Positions 14,101-23,422 of a stretch of DNA of 64,000 nt are shown here, piece after piece. The notes below the pieces were generated by a model, which saw nothing but the letters and a program-made list of their open reading frames with translations, was not told where the DNA came from and made no database searches. The position numbers and the translations under genes are program-made. Every line of letters starts with the position of its first letter. Within the stretch, counting starts at the first letter, position 1. The stretch is from Angiostrongylus vasorum (Eukaryota > Nematoda > Chromadorea > Rhabditida > Metastrongylidae), in contig JADANN010000339.1 of the NCBI GenBank assembly GCA_018806985.1, positions 496,001-560,000 on the forward strand, in the 5' to 3' direction.

Positions 14101-14439
14101 ATTTCCAGCAAAACCATATAGGTCTTTTTCATTCCCTTATTAATGTGATATGCAGAAGCAGCTACAAAAAAACTCGGCCGAGAAGAACGTGAGAAACAGG
14201 ACGCCGAAAGTCGTCATAAGGAGGAGGAGAGGATAGATGCTGAACTTAGTTACACTGAAAATCACGAGACCGCACTACCTGATGGTGATAACGATGAGAC
14301 ACAACTCAGTGACAATGAACCTCTAAAAAAGAGCAGAATGCCACCTATTTCTTTTTCGTCCTCCAACAGTTTCTTACCCATTTCTTTGCTATGTCTGATA
14401 GTCTATCATTTCTTTGACAAATATAGGCAGTTGCCTTAA
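2037..14439 (+). CDS. mec-9: multi-Kunitz / EGF / acidic-tail extracellular protein, MEC-9-like
   Basis: A modular secreted or membrane-tethered protein, seen in part. Order of supported exons: Kunitz 1 (C-terminal half) 2037-2146; Kunitz 2 at 5426-5476, 5532-about 5570 and 6175-6275; Kunitz 3 at 7603-7694 and 8488-about 8594; EGF 1 10673-10810; EGF 2 11555-11680; EGF 3 12054-12167; linker 12376-12525; acidic terminal exon about 14156-14439. The Kunitz unit boundaries and the boundaries from EGF 1 onward are phase 1, as is typical for shuffled extracellular modules. Kunitz domains plus EGF repeats plus a Glu-rich region is the published architecture of C. elegans MEC-9, an extracellular protein needed by touch-receptor neurons; orthology here is inferred from architecture only. 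The 5' end (signal peptide, any earlier modules) was not found. Kunitz 2 shows a phase conflict, and the Kunitz 3 to EGF 1 junction is unresolved, so this could be two genes or a partly decayed one. Confidence 0.65.
2530..2730 (+). repeat. SINE-like family B fragment
   Basis: Starts with the family B signature GTGATTTCGACTGCAG...CAGCTTAACTG and continues into a diverged body (GAGCTCCCGGAAAAAAGC, then GGCTCGAAGCC resembling a B box). Lies in an intron of the Kunitz/EGF gene. The short ORFs crossing it on both strands are repeat-derived. Confidence 0.6.
2731..5425. other. intron-sized region without recognised exons
   Basis: Between Kunitz exons. It contains a transposon-like tail at about 3290-3415 and a pyrimidine-rich stretch at about 4285-4500. 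An 82-codon open stretch at 4863-5111 has low-complexity composition and no domain I recognise. I see nothing else supportable. Confidence 0.4.
3290..3415 (+). repeat. transposon 3' tail-like segment
   Basis: Contains ACAATTGTGGACCATCGACTT, shortened here to its core TGTGGACCATCGAC, then CTCTGATGAAGACAAAGACG and GCCAAATAAAATTTG. The same block occurs inverted at about 17280-17330, and related GAGGAAGRCGAAAT...CGAAACGTCAGC blocks occur at 15225, 35400 and 47680 (-). This looks like the 3' end of a retroelement, possibly Penelope-like. Confidence 0.45.
5426..6275 (+). CDS. mec-9: Kunitz unit 2 (three exons, phase break)
   Basis: Exon 5426-5476 (acceptor CTCGTTCAG, donor AACG|GTACGT) reads E-I-C-W-D-K-F-D...N-Q-C, the first and second Kunitz Cys with the same spacing as unit 3. 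A second piece from 5532 (acceptor TTTGCATAG) reads T-N-R-S-Y-R-F-H-H-D-P-N, matching the Y-Y-F-D strand of unit 3. Exon 6175-6275 (acceptor AACATGCAG, donor TCAA|GTAAGT) reads Q-F-W-Y-D-G-C ... L-T-C-x3-C. Problem: the first exon leaves 1 base, while the next two pieces need 2, so the 55-bp intron creates a one-base mismatch. The residue where the third Cys should be is Val or Lys, depending on splicing. It is therefore either a decaying domain or affected by a sequencing or assembly indel. Confidence 0.55.
6303..6610 (+). repeat. tRNA-derived SINE family A, diverged copy
   Basis: The head CGCACAGCGTAGTGGTAAAG (A-box-like) is followed about 40 bases later by CGTTCGATCC (B-box-like). Downstream are the family A body marks GGAGTCGAGTGCAGG and TTGATCAATGCCGA, then CTTTATAG. 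Orientation is head to tail on +. Confidence 0.6.
6770..7520 (+). repeat. long polypyrimidine tract
   Basis: About 750 bases dominated by C and T on the + strand, including a CT dinucleotide run near 7160-7182. The Ser/Leu/Phe-rich ORFs in two frames are composition artefacts. It sits in the intron before Kunitz unit 3. Confidence 0.8.
7603..8594 (+). CDS. mec-9: Kunitz unit 3 (two exons)
   Basis: Exon 7603-7694 (acceptor TTAATATTCAG, donor GCCAAG|GTTTGT) reads A-C-L-Q-D-F-D ... D-Q-C-S-G-G-R-W, then Y-Y-F-D-R-N-A-K, giving the first two Kunitz cysteines and the reactive-site region. It joins in phase 0 to 8488 (acceptor GTTATTTTAG), which reads R-C-I-S-F-W-Y-D-G-C ... S-S-C-x3-C-E-N. All six cysteines of a BPTI fold are present with plausible spacing. 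The residue after the second Cys (P1 region) is Ser-Gly-Gly-Arg rather than a simple Lys/Arg, so inhibitory activity cannot be assumed. The 3' donor is uncertain: GATC|GTGGGT or TGG|GTTATA, and neither gives the phase 1 that the next EGF exon would need with its first acceptor. Confidence 0.78.
8860..9045 (+). repeat. SINE-like family B copy
   Basis: Contains GCGAAACGAAGGACTCGCAT, GTGGTGGTGAACACG, GTGTTCGGTCCCCACCGCAG (B-box-like) and the 3' end AACACCCTGCCATTAAAA followed by AGTAAATAAAA. Lies in an intron of the Kunitz/EGF gene. Confidence 0.75.
9225..9243 (+). repeat. GATA microsatellite
   Basis: A short (GATA)n run, immediately beside the stop codon of the - strand candidate exon at 9257. 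Confidence 0.6.
9257..9500 (-). CDS. possible terminal exon, unknown protein
   Basis: On the - strand, an acceptor-like CTTTCATAG near 9501 opens a frame of about 80 codons to a TGA at 9257. The segment starts acidic (ELDEVD), then is Lys/Arg rich (KPQKRKR), has one hydrophobic stretch (VLGLSMGNGILALALV) and ends N-E-K-C-H ... Q-C-V. The sequence directly after the stop reads TGAATAAATG, so a canonical AATAAA overlaps the stop codon. I do not recognise the protein. It may be a nested gene end or a chance ORF. Confidence 0.25.
9640..9770 (+). repeat. SINE family A head, diverged
   Basis: ATGTAGCGCAGTAGTTCGAA followed by GGTTTGGATTTGCGCCC resembles the tRNA-like A and B boxes of family A. The body is mostly lost. 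Confidence 0.45.
10673..10810 (+). CDS. mec-9: EGF module 1, GC-type donor
   Basis: The acceptor CCTTTTTTCAG ends at 10672 (an alternative start is 10675). The exon encodes an EGF-like module, with D-I-C-A-V-S-N-P-C, N-G-I-C-V-F, Y-Y-C-K-C and G-Y-T-G-Q-N-C giving the six cysteines. There is no GT at the 3' boundary. The exon ends ATCG|GCAAGT, a GC donor that leaves one base, exactly what the next EGF exon needs (G plus AT gives Asp). Reading through instead gives about 18 further codons and a stop at 10867-10869, so a truncated alternative form is possible. Confidence 0.8.
11555..11680 (+). CDS. mec-9: EGF module 2
   Basis: Acceptor CCACTGCAG, donor CAAA|GTAAGA, phase 1 at both ends. Encodes D-S-D-P-C-A-A-H-P-C-K-N-G-A-T-C, then F-E-C-Y-C and G-Y-G-G-P-H-C, a standard EGF cysteine pattern. 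No Asp/Asn-x-Asp/Asn-E calcium-binding start is visible. Confidence 0.85.
12054..12167 (+). CDS. mec-9: EGF module 3
   Basis: Acceptor GATTTATAG, donor ATTG|GTAAGA, phase 1 at both ends. Encodes P-C-D-V-N-P-C-L-H-N-G-T-C, Y-F-C-D-C and G-F-G-G-K-N-C. Same layout and phase as modules 1 and 2, consistent with tandem exon duplication. Confidence 0.85.
12376..12525 (+). CDS. mec-9: linker exon after the EGF modules
   Basis: Acceptor ATTCATTAAG, donor AAAG|GTGTGT, phase 1 at both ends, so it joins EGF 3 in frame. Encodes 49 residues including LPEERYGSNVLLVSSGKAEW and IQEMKERLGG, then a Lys/Thr/Pro-rich stretch. No domain recognised; it may be helical. The acceptor has AAG rather than CAG and a modest pyrimidine tract, so the 5' edge is less sure than the frame. 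Confidence 0.6.
12526..14155. other. intron of the Kunitz/EGF gene, nothing recognised
   Basis: About 1.6 kb between the linker exon and the terminal exon. I see no additional exon with consistent phase and no member of the main repeat families. Confidence 0.5.
14156..14439 (+). CDS. mec-9: acidic terminal exon with hydrophobic tail
   Basis: The acceptor TGATATGCAG is followed by a frame running to TAA at 14437-14439; the exact first base is uncertain by a few positions. It starts KKLGREEREKQD, continues Glu/Asp-rich (HKEEERIDAE, NDETQLSDNE), then has a hydrophobic stretch SFLPISLLCLIVYHFF and ends DKYRQLP. The Glu-rich part parallels the Glu-rich region of MEC-9. The hydrophobic segment close to the C-terminus could be a membrane anchor, or a GPI-type signal spoiled by the polar tail. 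Phase matches the linker exon at 12525. Confidence 0.65.
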
Positions 14440-16499
14440 TAGTTCATATTTGGCAGATACATCATATTTGTCCATTGTACCGAAATACATCAGTAGTGTT
14501 GTGATCTTGGAAAAGTCCCCGGCCGCGCTTCTACTACAATATGCCCGCCTCTGGTACAGTCTGTGCTTTTGTGAGGCAAAAAGCTAATCGTCCCCTTCAT
14601 GTTTCCTTTATGAACGAGACAGTTGTCTGGTATTAGTGTATATAATTAGGGACCTAGTAGGATTCTAGGTATCAGAGTTTTACTTTTTAAAAGCGGATAG
14701 TCGGAATGGAAACTCTTAACATGATCACTCAAAAACGCTTGATTAGGCGAGAACAACGAAAACCGAACAACTGTTTCTTTGGGTTCGCCTGTGCACATTT
14801 TGCACTCAGAGTTGTGAAGAGGAAAGCGATATAGATGTTATATACTGTATTCTACGTGCCGATAACTTTTCTGTAAAAAGATGTAAAGTGAATAGAAAAT
14901 TATTGATGCAATCAGTTATCACTCTGTACGTGTATTTTTGCAATATTCCAATATCTTCTTCCGATATCACTCGAATAGTAGAATAAATATGTGCGTTTTC
15001 CACTGTTACCATTATAAGTTAATCGAATGTCAAAAAACTGAAGTGTTAGGGGAATTTCCACAGTCTAAAACATCGAGCTGCTGTATTGCTCGAAACGTTT
15101 CACAAATGAACAAGATATACAATGAGTAATTCTTCGTATTCTTAGCGTAATACTACGCTTCCATGTGAATTCTGTGTGGTTGGTCTCCACGCAACATACT
15201 CAGTGCAAGCCTCATAGAAAGCGGCTCTGAGGAAGGCGAAATCCACCGAAACGTCAGCTTGTTTGTGAATAAAGAATAAAAATAACACCTCGGGTTTGCT
15301 CAACAAGAATACGAAGAATTACTTGACCAATGCCGAGGTTAATAGAAAGTCGGTCGTGGGGGGATATACAATGAGTTTGTCATTGTTCTAAAACAACACC
15401 GAGAACGAAAACTACTCAGACAAAATGCGGAACGGCATTTCTTGATGGAGCTATCTATCGACAAAGGTCAGATGATTCCTAAGGATGATGAACACGTTAG
15501 GACGTGCGGACCTCCCTGGGAGAAAAACTCGGCTAGTCAGAACAATATACTAACGAATCGAAACTGTGTGATTTTTGCATGCTTCGCTGTGAGGAATAAC
15601 CAACCCTTTGAAGTATCATTTTAGGCACTCTGGTGAAGGACAGTGGATAAAAGATGTGGTTGACGTTAATCAATCCCATTGATGATACACCCCCTTGATG
15701 ATACACCATACAGTAATCGACTCCATTTAGCTTGTAGAGAAGCATTGATTCGATGCATATCTGCTATAAAGTGGTTTGCTGGAGGTTTATCGATGCACCA
15801 AATCAGTGTTTCCCATCCTTGCAGATAAGTCATGTACGAATTCACAAGGTGCTGGATTGATCCAAAACCATCGGTGTACTGCAAGACACTTTTAACAATT
15901 ATTATAGAATTCTCTATAACCCTTTCAGAGGTAGCAACTCATCCCAAGGCATTACTTCGTCATGGTGAGACCCAAAGAATTTCTTTCATAACTGACGTAG
16001 AAAACACTTCTAAGGAACGAAAGCTATATTCCTTGACATTAAAACAATTATGATCCTTCTAGTTACCACAACACAGTGATTAAAAAGCTCTTACTCACTA
16101 TTAACACACTAGGATATCTTATTCGTTATTTATTGGAACAGCATAGTATAGTCACGGCTTCTTAAAATATCCAGATGTTGTTTTTAGTAATAAGAACACC
16201 CGCCAGTTGTTTGAAAATGAGTATCGCGTAACGTCTATGTTATCGCATAACGCTTCTTACTGGCTCCTTTTCAAGATTTTGTCCAAACGCTTCGTCAAGG
16301 ATTGCAAATTCATTCAATGAAATGTGATCCTGGAAAAAAAATGTCTTGACTAAAAGTCGATAATAGGAATGGCTGATAACAACAAATAGTTCCTGCAACA
16401 ATTTGAATTAGCGGGGAAGTATTGGTGAAAGCCCCGATAACGAAAGACTTCTAGGTCCTAACGACGCTAACGAACCACTTCCATTTTGTGATTTTGACT
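14440..16499. other. intergenic, no gene seen
   Basis: Holds a retroelement-tail-like segment at about 15225-15285 (CTCTGAGGAAGGCGAAATCC, ACCGAAACGTCAGC, GTGAATAAAG). No AATAAA directly after the 14439 stop was obvious. No convincing exons. Confidence 0.4.
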
Positions 16500-16770
16500 G
16501 AAGTCTCAGCTTAACTGGGTTCAATGCTGATGCGGACTCTCCAGATCAATCCCGTTGACGGGTGATTGCTGATGGCACTGATAAATAGCTATCTGAGAGA
16601 AACGCAGATCAAGGGCCTCCGTAGCGCAGTGTGTATTGCGCAAGCCCCTGGAAAACGAAGTCGTGGTTCGATCTGGCCCGGGATCCAAGATTTGCGAACA
16701 TCTCAGCATCGTTGTGGTTGATTTCGCATAATAGCCCGCCGTAAAAATTGTAGTAGGCAGTAAATAAAAT
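16500..16770 (+). repeat. SINE-like family B copy with clear A and B boxes
   Basis: Contains GTAGCGCAGTGTGTATTGCG (A-box-like), then GTGGTTCGATCTGGCC (B-box-like), preceded by the family 5' block GTTGACGGGTGATTGCTGATG and followed by TAGTAGGCAGTAAATAAAA. This copy shows best that the family could derive from a tRNA. Confidence 0.7.
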
Positions 16771-16879
16771 AGTAAACATTGTGATTAAAAGAATCGTACA
16801 CATTTTGAGAAAGACGAAAATTTATCGTGAGATGAACTTGATTCCACTATGTATGATGCCAAACTACCAGTGCTAATCC

Positions 16880-18649
<1,770 letters not shown>

Positions 18650-18835
18650 AGGATAAAGCTCTCGGCTTTGATCAATCCCCTGAGAGATGCGTCATGCATT
18701 CGACTTCATTAAGCATCCTTGGATGTGATTGAATGCATATATATGGCCTTATGACTTGCGGTGGCCGACCGATGTATTGAACCAATGCTTGATTCCATGT
18801 GTCTTGCAGTGCGCCTCTGAGCACTGTGCTATAAG
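18650..18835 (-). repeat. SINE family A, truncated copy
   Basis: Reads as the reverse complement of family A: GGATAAAGCTCTCGGC, TTGATCAATCCCCTGAG and GCATTCGACTTCATTAAGC. The tRNA-like head is degraded beyond about 18835. Confidence 0.75.
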
Positions 18836-20179
18836 TGCTTTTCTCCGACAATTAGGACATTGGGACGTTATACTGAAATAACGGAAATTGTGCCAAAAGA
18901 AAAGTTCTCGGTAGAGTAAACAAGACGGAATTGTTGAGAATTTGAAGTAGATACGTCATCCATCGCTGATTAGTCTAATCAACCCTGACACTGGAACGAT
19001 ATCGTACAATGATTTGGCTTGTAAAAACATTCTTTCTGTCCCTACATTTAAAAAATGAATGGCAGGAAAAGAGTGCTATACAGAAAAAAAAGCTAGGGAA
19101 TTTACCGCAAACACCTCACTATTGGTTTGTACGGAGTGTTGAAAGCAATGGAAGGGTTCTGCTCCCAGTTCGGATTCAGTGAAATGATACACGGAAGCAT
19201 AAGCATATCAATCCGATGAGATCGCATCGTACCCATTGACAGTTTGATCTGCAAGTGATTACTTAAGAGATTCTGAAAACTCTAATTCCTCGAAAAATAG
19301 ATAAAAAAGGTTAGAAAAATAACTAAAAGACCAACATCACATGAGATCTCTCATAATGCAACTGTGCCCTTTCTAAAATACTTTTTTACAGAAAACTTCT
19401 TTGCTGTACGTTCAGGTTCCTAAGACGATACTGTAGACACAAAAGATACTTCACTACAACCCTAGCTAGTGAAGAACTGGCCATATAAAACGATTCTACA
19501 CGGAACATCCCAGATGTGCGTAGAACAATGCATATAATTTGAGAACGATGGCCGCGTTCAACATTACACCAACCTACCTCGGATTTGTACAGAGCTTTAT
19601 TAGTTGGAATAAAAACCACTACAATCTAAAGACCTTTGCAAGCCAAATACAAACTATCTTACTCTACTAAGCTCGGATTCTGATTCTCTAAAGCCCTTGA
19701 CGCATCTCATTCACTTTTTTCGCATTAAGGCTTAAGTTTCGAACACGAAAGCAAACAAATAGCTGCACTTTTTCTCCAGCGCGAGACAACGACGCGCTCT
19801 ATTTTATCGTTTATATTTGTGGCTTCTGCTTATGAGTGGTAAGTATTAAAATCCAGATTTATACTTAATGTTTAAGAAACTTTGTCCTAGACACTGTTCA
19901 AATTAAAAAACACTGCAAAAAAATGCACAAATAATCAAGACGATAGAAGAAAGCCAATTCCACAAATTCTTAAACTTCTCCAGGTCACGAAGTTTTCTAC
20001 TAATCCAGAAATTCTTCTCGATTACCGAAAAACCAACTTCGGGCGTTATATTTTAAAGCTTAGAACCCTCCGTCCACTTTTCAGGGAAGGAAGTACTTTG
20101 GATTACATGTCACTTTTTTTTCACGACATTTCCTTGCCATAATGTGTCCATCACAAAGGGATTGCTAGCAGGTTTATCG
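18836..20179. other. intergenic, no supported feature
   Basis: Apart from weak splice-like sites on the - strand around 19390-19620, which bound only very short open segments, I see nothing supportable. Confidence 0.4.
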
Positions 20180-21115
20180 TGAGGCTACATAGCGTGTGGC
20201 CAGGTGGCGGACAGGAACTTAAAAGGGACCAAAAGTGACCTTGTACTTCCCATGAGACACAGGTGTAGCCAGGGGATGACTCCGTGTTTCTGTTTTACCC
20301 TAGTTGGCACATGCCTCCTATATTTATGGAAACACATTCATTGACACGTGCGTGGGTGTGTTCTGGCTCAACTGGTTTCTCTTTTCTCTTGACATCGACA
20401 ACACCGACAAGGAATACAACCGATTATTCAACACCTTCACATGAGCACTCATGAAAGCTGAGAGTTCGAATATCACCAAGAGACGTCTGTCTCCAGAAAA
20501 AACTCGAGCTGATATGCCAAAATGGAATCGCATGAGCCACAGGCAACTGTCAATTAATGTCCGCATCTGCAAAGAGTGCAGAAAGGCGATAAAAGTCTTA
20601 AATAGAAAAGAACAGAAGTTATCGCCTAAGCTGCAGAGGTTGGAGAAATAATCCCAAAGTCCACCGAAAATTCGCCAGTTACATAACCAAGATGATTGTA
20701 CTCCGATACCCAAATGGAACAGTTTCAGCTTCCAGAAAGGCTCTAAAAAAAGCTCTCCGTGTTGATCAATCCCCTGAGGGATGTGCCATGCATTCGACTT
20801 CACTGAGCACCTTTGGAGGTGATTGAATGCATATCTGACCTTTGCGATGACTCGCGGTGACCTATCAATGCATCGAACTAGTATTGCTATCCTCCCAGAC
20901 AAGTCTGGTACCAATTTGCCAACCCCGGAGGGATGGAAGGCTTGGTGGGCCATGGGCGCGGGGATCGATTCCACGTGTGTGTCGCAGTGGCGCCTCCAAC
21001 CACTGCGCCACACTCGCCCTTCCAGAAAGGCAGTGGAGAAAATAATTCACGATTACTACTGAGATCTTTTCGCTAGCGGCGTCCTTTTTTCCTTCACATG
21101 AAATAGAACAGAGTG
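20180..21115 (+). mobile_element. RTE-type retrotransposon copy 3, deleted and interrupted
   Basis: 20180-20340 matches the 5' untranslated part of the copy at 47778-51165 (GAGGCTACATAGCG, GGATGACTCC...CTGTTT, TTGGCACAT). It then jumps to the region between the endonuclease and reverse transcriptase (from about 20400; residues MKAESS-ITKRRLSPE are shared with both other copies), so most of the endonuclease is missing. A SINE splits it at 20742-21019, and the element continues to about 21115. Not functional. Confidence 0.8.
20742..21019 (-). mobile_element. SINE family A inserted in the RTE copy, with target-site duplication
   Basis: Full-length family A element in reverse orientation: tRNA-like head at the right (GTGGCGCAGTGG on the - strand), B-box-like GGAATCGATCC, and a tail of poly-T then AGAG at the left. 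It is flanked by a perfect 12-bp direct repeat TTCCAGAAAGGC at 20730-20741 and 21020-21031. Removing the element and one repeat restores continuity of the RTE sequence. Confidence 0.9.
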
Positions 21116-21119
21116 TGAA

Positions 21120-21910
21120 ATAGAACCTCAAGGATGCTGAGATACGAGTAAAATTGAGGACCTCAGGTGCTCTTCAAACCTGCGGTTACCCTTTCCAAGA
21201 GCTTATGTGTTATCCGCTGCAGCAACTGAAGCCCTTGCTTTGCCTTCCCCTCGGCCAGTTTTTTACCTAATAGTGTTGTCAGCAATCACACGTAAACGGG
21301 AATGATCTAGGGAACATAAGTGGGCATTGAACCCAGTTAAACTGAAGCTGCAGTAAAAGTCACGATTTAATTTTTTATTTCCTGCCTATTCTTTTGTCGT
21401 TACAGATTATTATGTGGAATACAACCAGAAGAGTGCTGAGACATAAGCAAAACTCGGAGCCTCAGATTGGCTTTGAACTCGCGATTACCATTAACGGGAG
21501 CTCACGCTATCTGTTACAACGAAGGAATGGGCAGCAAATAAAAGTTAAGGATAATTAAGAAAAATAACAAATAATAAAAATAGGAGCAATTAAGAAACAA
21601 ATAAAAAGTTAAGAATGAGCTGGGAATAAAAGTCATTTATGCCGAAGTTTATAGAAAGTCGGTCTTCTGAGTTATTCGAACTTAAGATATTGTTATTTCG
21701 ACTGCAGCTTCAGCTTAACTGGGTTCCATGCCGATTCGTGCTCCCAGATCATTCCCGTTGATAGATGATTGCTGATGGCACCGCTAGGGTAAAAAAAATG
21801 GCTGAGAGAAAGGCAAGACAATGGCTTCGGTTGATGTGGTGGATAGCTTATGAGCCTCCAGAAAGGGTCATCCCGGGTTTGAAGCCCAAGGTACCAAATT
21901 TTGCTATCAG
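21120..21910. repeat. cluster of three SINE-like family B copies
   Basis: Reverse copies at about 21120-21365 and 21380-21515 are followed by a forward copy at about 21690-21905. The forward copy carries TGGATAGCTTATGAGCCTCC and CCCGGGTTTGAAGCCC, which fit A- and B-box positions. The different boxes between copies suggest subfamilies. Confidence 0.65.
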
Positions 21911-22249
21911 GAAAAAGTAGTACATGGGAAAAGAAATAGTAACAGGTATAGGTTATCAGATCAATAACAATTAGTAATGATAATAGTGATAGATGGTAGC
22001 AGGATAGCAATAATAACAGGAATAATAATAATAACAATAATAATATTAATAATAGTGCACAAAAATGAATGACCATTAAATCCTTCCCAAACCCTATTTT
22101 GTAAGATCACTTGAAGATGCTCACCATCTTCCGTGAACTGTTGACGTTCAAGTAAAAAAAACGTGGCGAACACTTTTTTAACAGGCTAAGCCAAAAAACA
22201 TTTTGTATCTAATTATTTTCTTCAGGAATTTGAAGCCTTCCGTACTCAC

Positions 22250-22330
22250 CTCAACATCCACCCACGCTTTCTTCCCAATGAAAAAACAGTTCTTTGACAC
22301 TGAGAAACGATGCGGTGCCGTGGACATGAA
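22250..22330 (-). CDS. isolated exon, unknown protein
   Basis: Strong splice sites on the - strand (acceptor CGTTTCAG, donor GAG|GTGAGT) bound an 81-base exon open in one frame: FMSTAPHRFSVSKNCFFIG, then KKAWVDVE. Neighbouring exons could not be tied to it. An open stretch reading QQFTEDGEHLQ lies about 100 bases downstream (22095-22160) but has no clear acceptor. It could belong to a gene downstream of the WD-repeat-like gene on the same strand. Function unknown. Confidence 0.4.
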
Positions 22331-22814
22331 CTGAAACGAAAGCTTGAGAATCCTTTTTCCATATAAATCAAGAAAAATCTGTGAACAAATAATTTTTCAT
22401 GATCAAATAATGGTTCAAAAAGTCGAGCTTTCATTTTATTGTTCAGTTTTTACGTGCTCCATCAATCGTTGCCATCTCGTTGCAGGTTAATGATGTTCCC
22501 GGATATCGAAGCCAAGGGGTACTGCAGTTCAGTTCCATGCGACCGGCGAAATAAGAGCAAATCTCATCCATGAATAGCTGGTGTCACTGAAGAAATCTAC
22601 TCGCAATCCAGTAAACCGTCCTCCAACTCATCATGGCTGACAACTACTCGTGATGACGACTTGAGAAATCCCCTCATAAGGTTACCTCAAAGCTTCAGTG
22701 GAGAAGCTCTTCTTAACGAAGAACATTGTAGTTAGTGAGAAATCAGCTGTGAACACCAGGACTGGGAGTGAAGACCAGCCAATTAATTCGTCAAATAGCA
22801 CATACATGATCTTA

Positions 22815-23350
22815 ACATTTTTATTTACTGCCTACTCTTTTTTAACTGTAGGGTGTTGCGAAATATAACTTCTACGATGCTGAGACATTCGCAAAACTCC
22901 GGACCGCAGGTTGTCTGCGGTGGGGAACGAATGCGCTATTACACTTCTGGGGGGCTAACTCGTTCACCACCACACCATGCGGGTTCCTCGTTTCGCCTGT
23001 CTCTCAGCTAGTCTATCGATCTCTGCCATTAGCAATCACTCATAATACCCCACCGTGAAAAATTATAATAGGCAGTAAATAAAAAAAGTTAACATTGTGA
23101 TTTCGACTACAGCCTCAGCTTAACTAGGTTCATTGCCGACTTGGGCCGCCCAGATCAATCCCGTTGACGGGTGACTGCTGATGGCACTGATCGATAGAAC
23201 TAGCTGAGAGACAAGTGAAACGAAGGACTCGTATGGTGTGGTGGCGACCGAGTTAGCCCCCCAGAAAGGGTAATAGCGCGTTCGTTCCCCACCGCAGACT
23301 TCTACGCTCCGGAGTTTCGCAAACATCTCAGCATCATAGAAGCACATACA
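22815..23350. repeat. pair of SINE-like family B copies in opposite orientation
   Basis: 22815-23060 reads mostly as the reverse complement of family B (CACCACACCATGCG, CGCCTGTCTCTCAGC), yet ends with the forward 3' end TAATAGGCAGTAAAT. 23085-23345 is a nearly full forward copy. A recombined or back-to-back pair. Confidence 0.65.
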
Positions 23351-23422
23351 TAATTCATTCCCTGGTCTATGTAATATTCTTAGTCAAAAACTCAAAATTC
23401 CTGATTCATTTTTAGGAACGCC

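Noticed and set aside
20324..21013. A 229-codon - strand ORF
   Set aside because: It runs across the antisense of an RTE fragment and the nested SINE, with no domain of its own.
21961..22173. A hydrophobic - strand ORF ending in Ile runs
   Set aside because: The Ile runs are an ATA/ATT-rich low-complexity stretch (21990-22055); only the upstream QQFTEDGEHLQ part looked protein-like.
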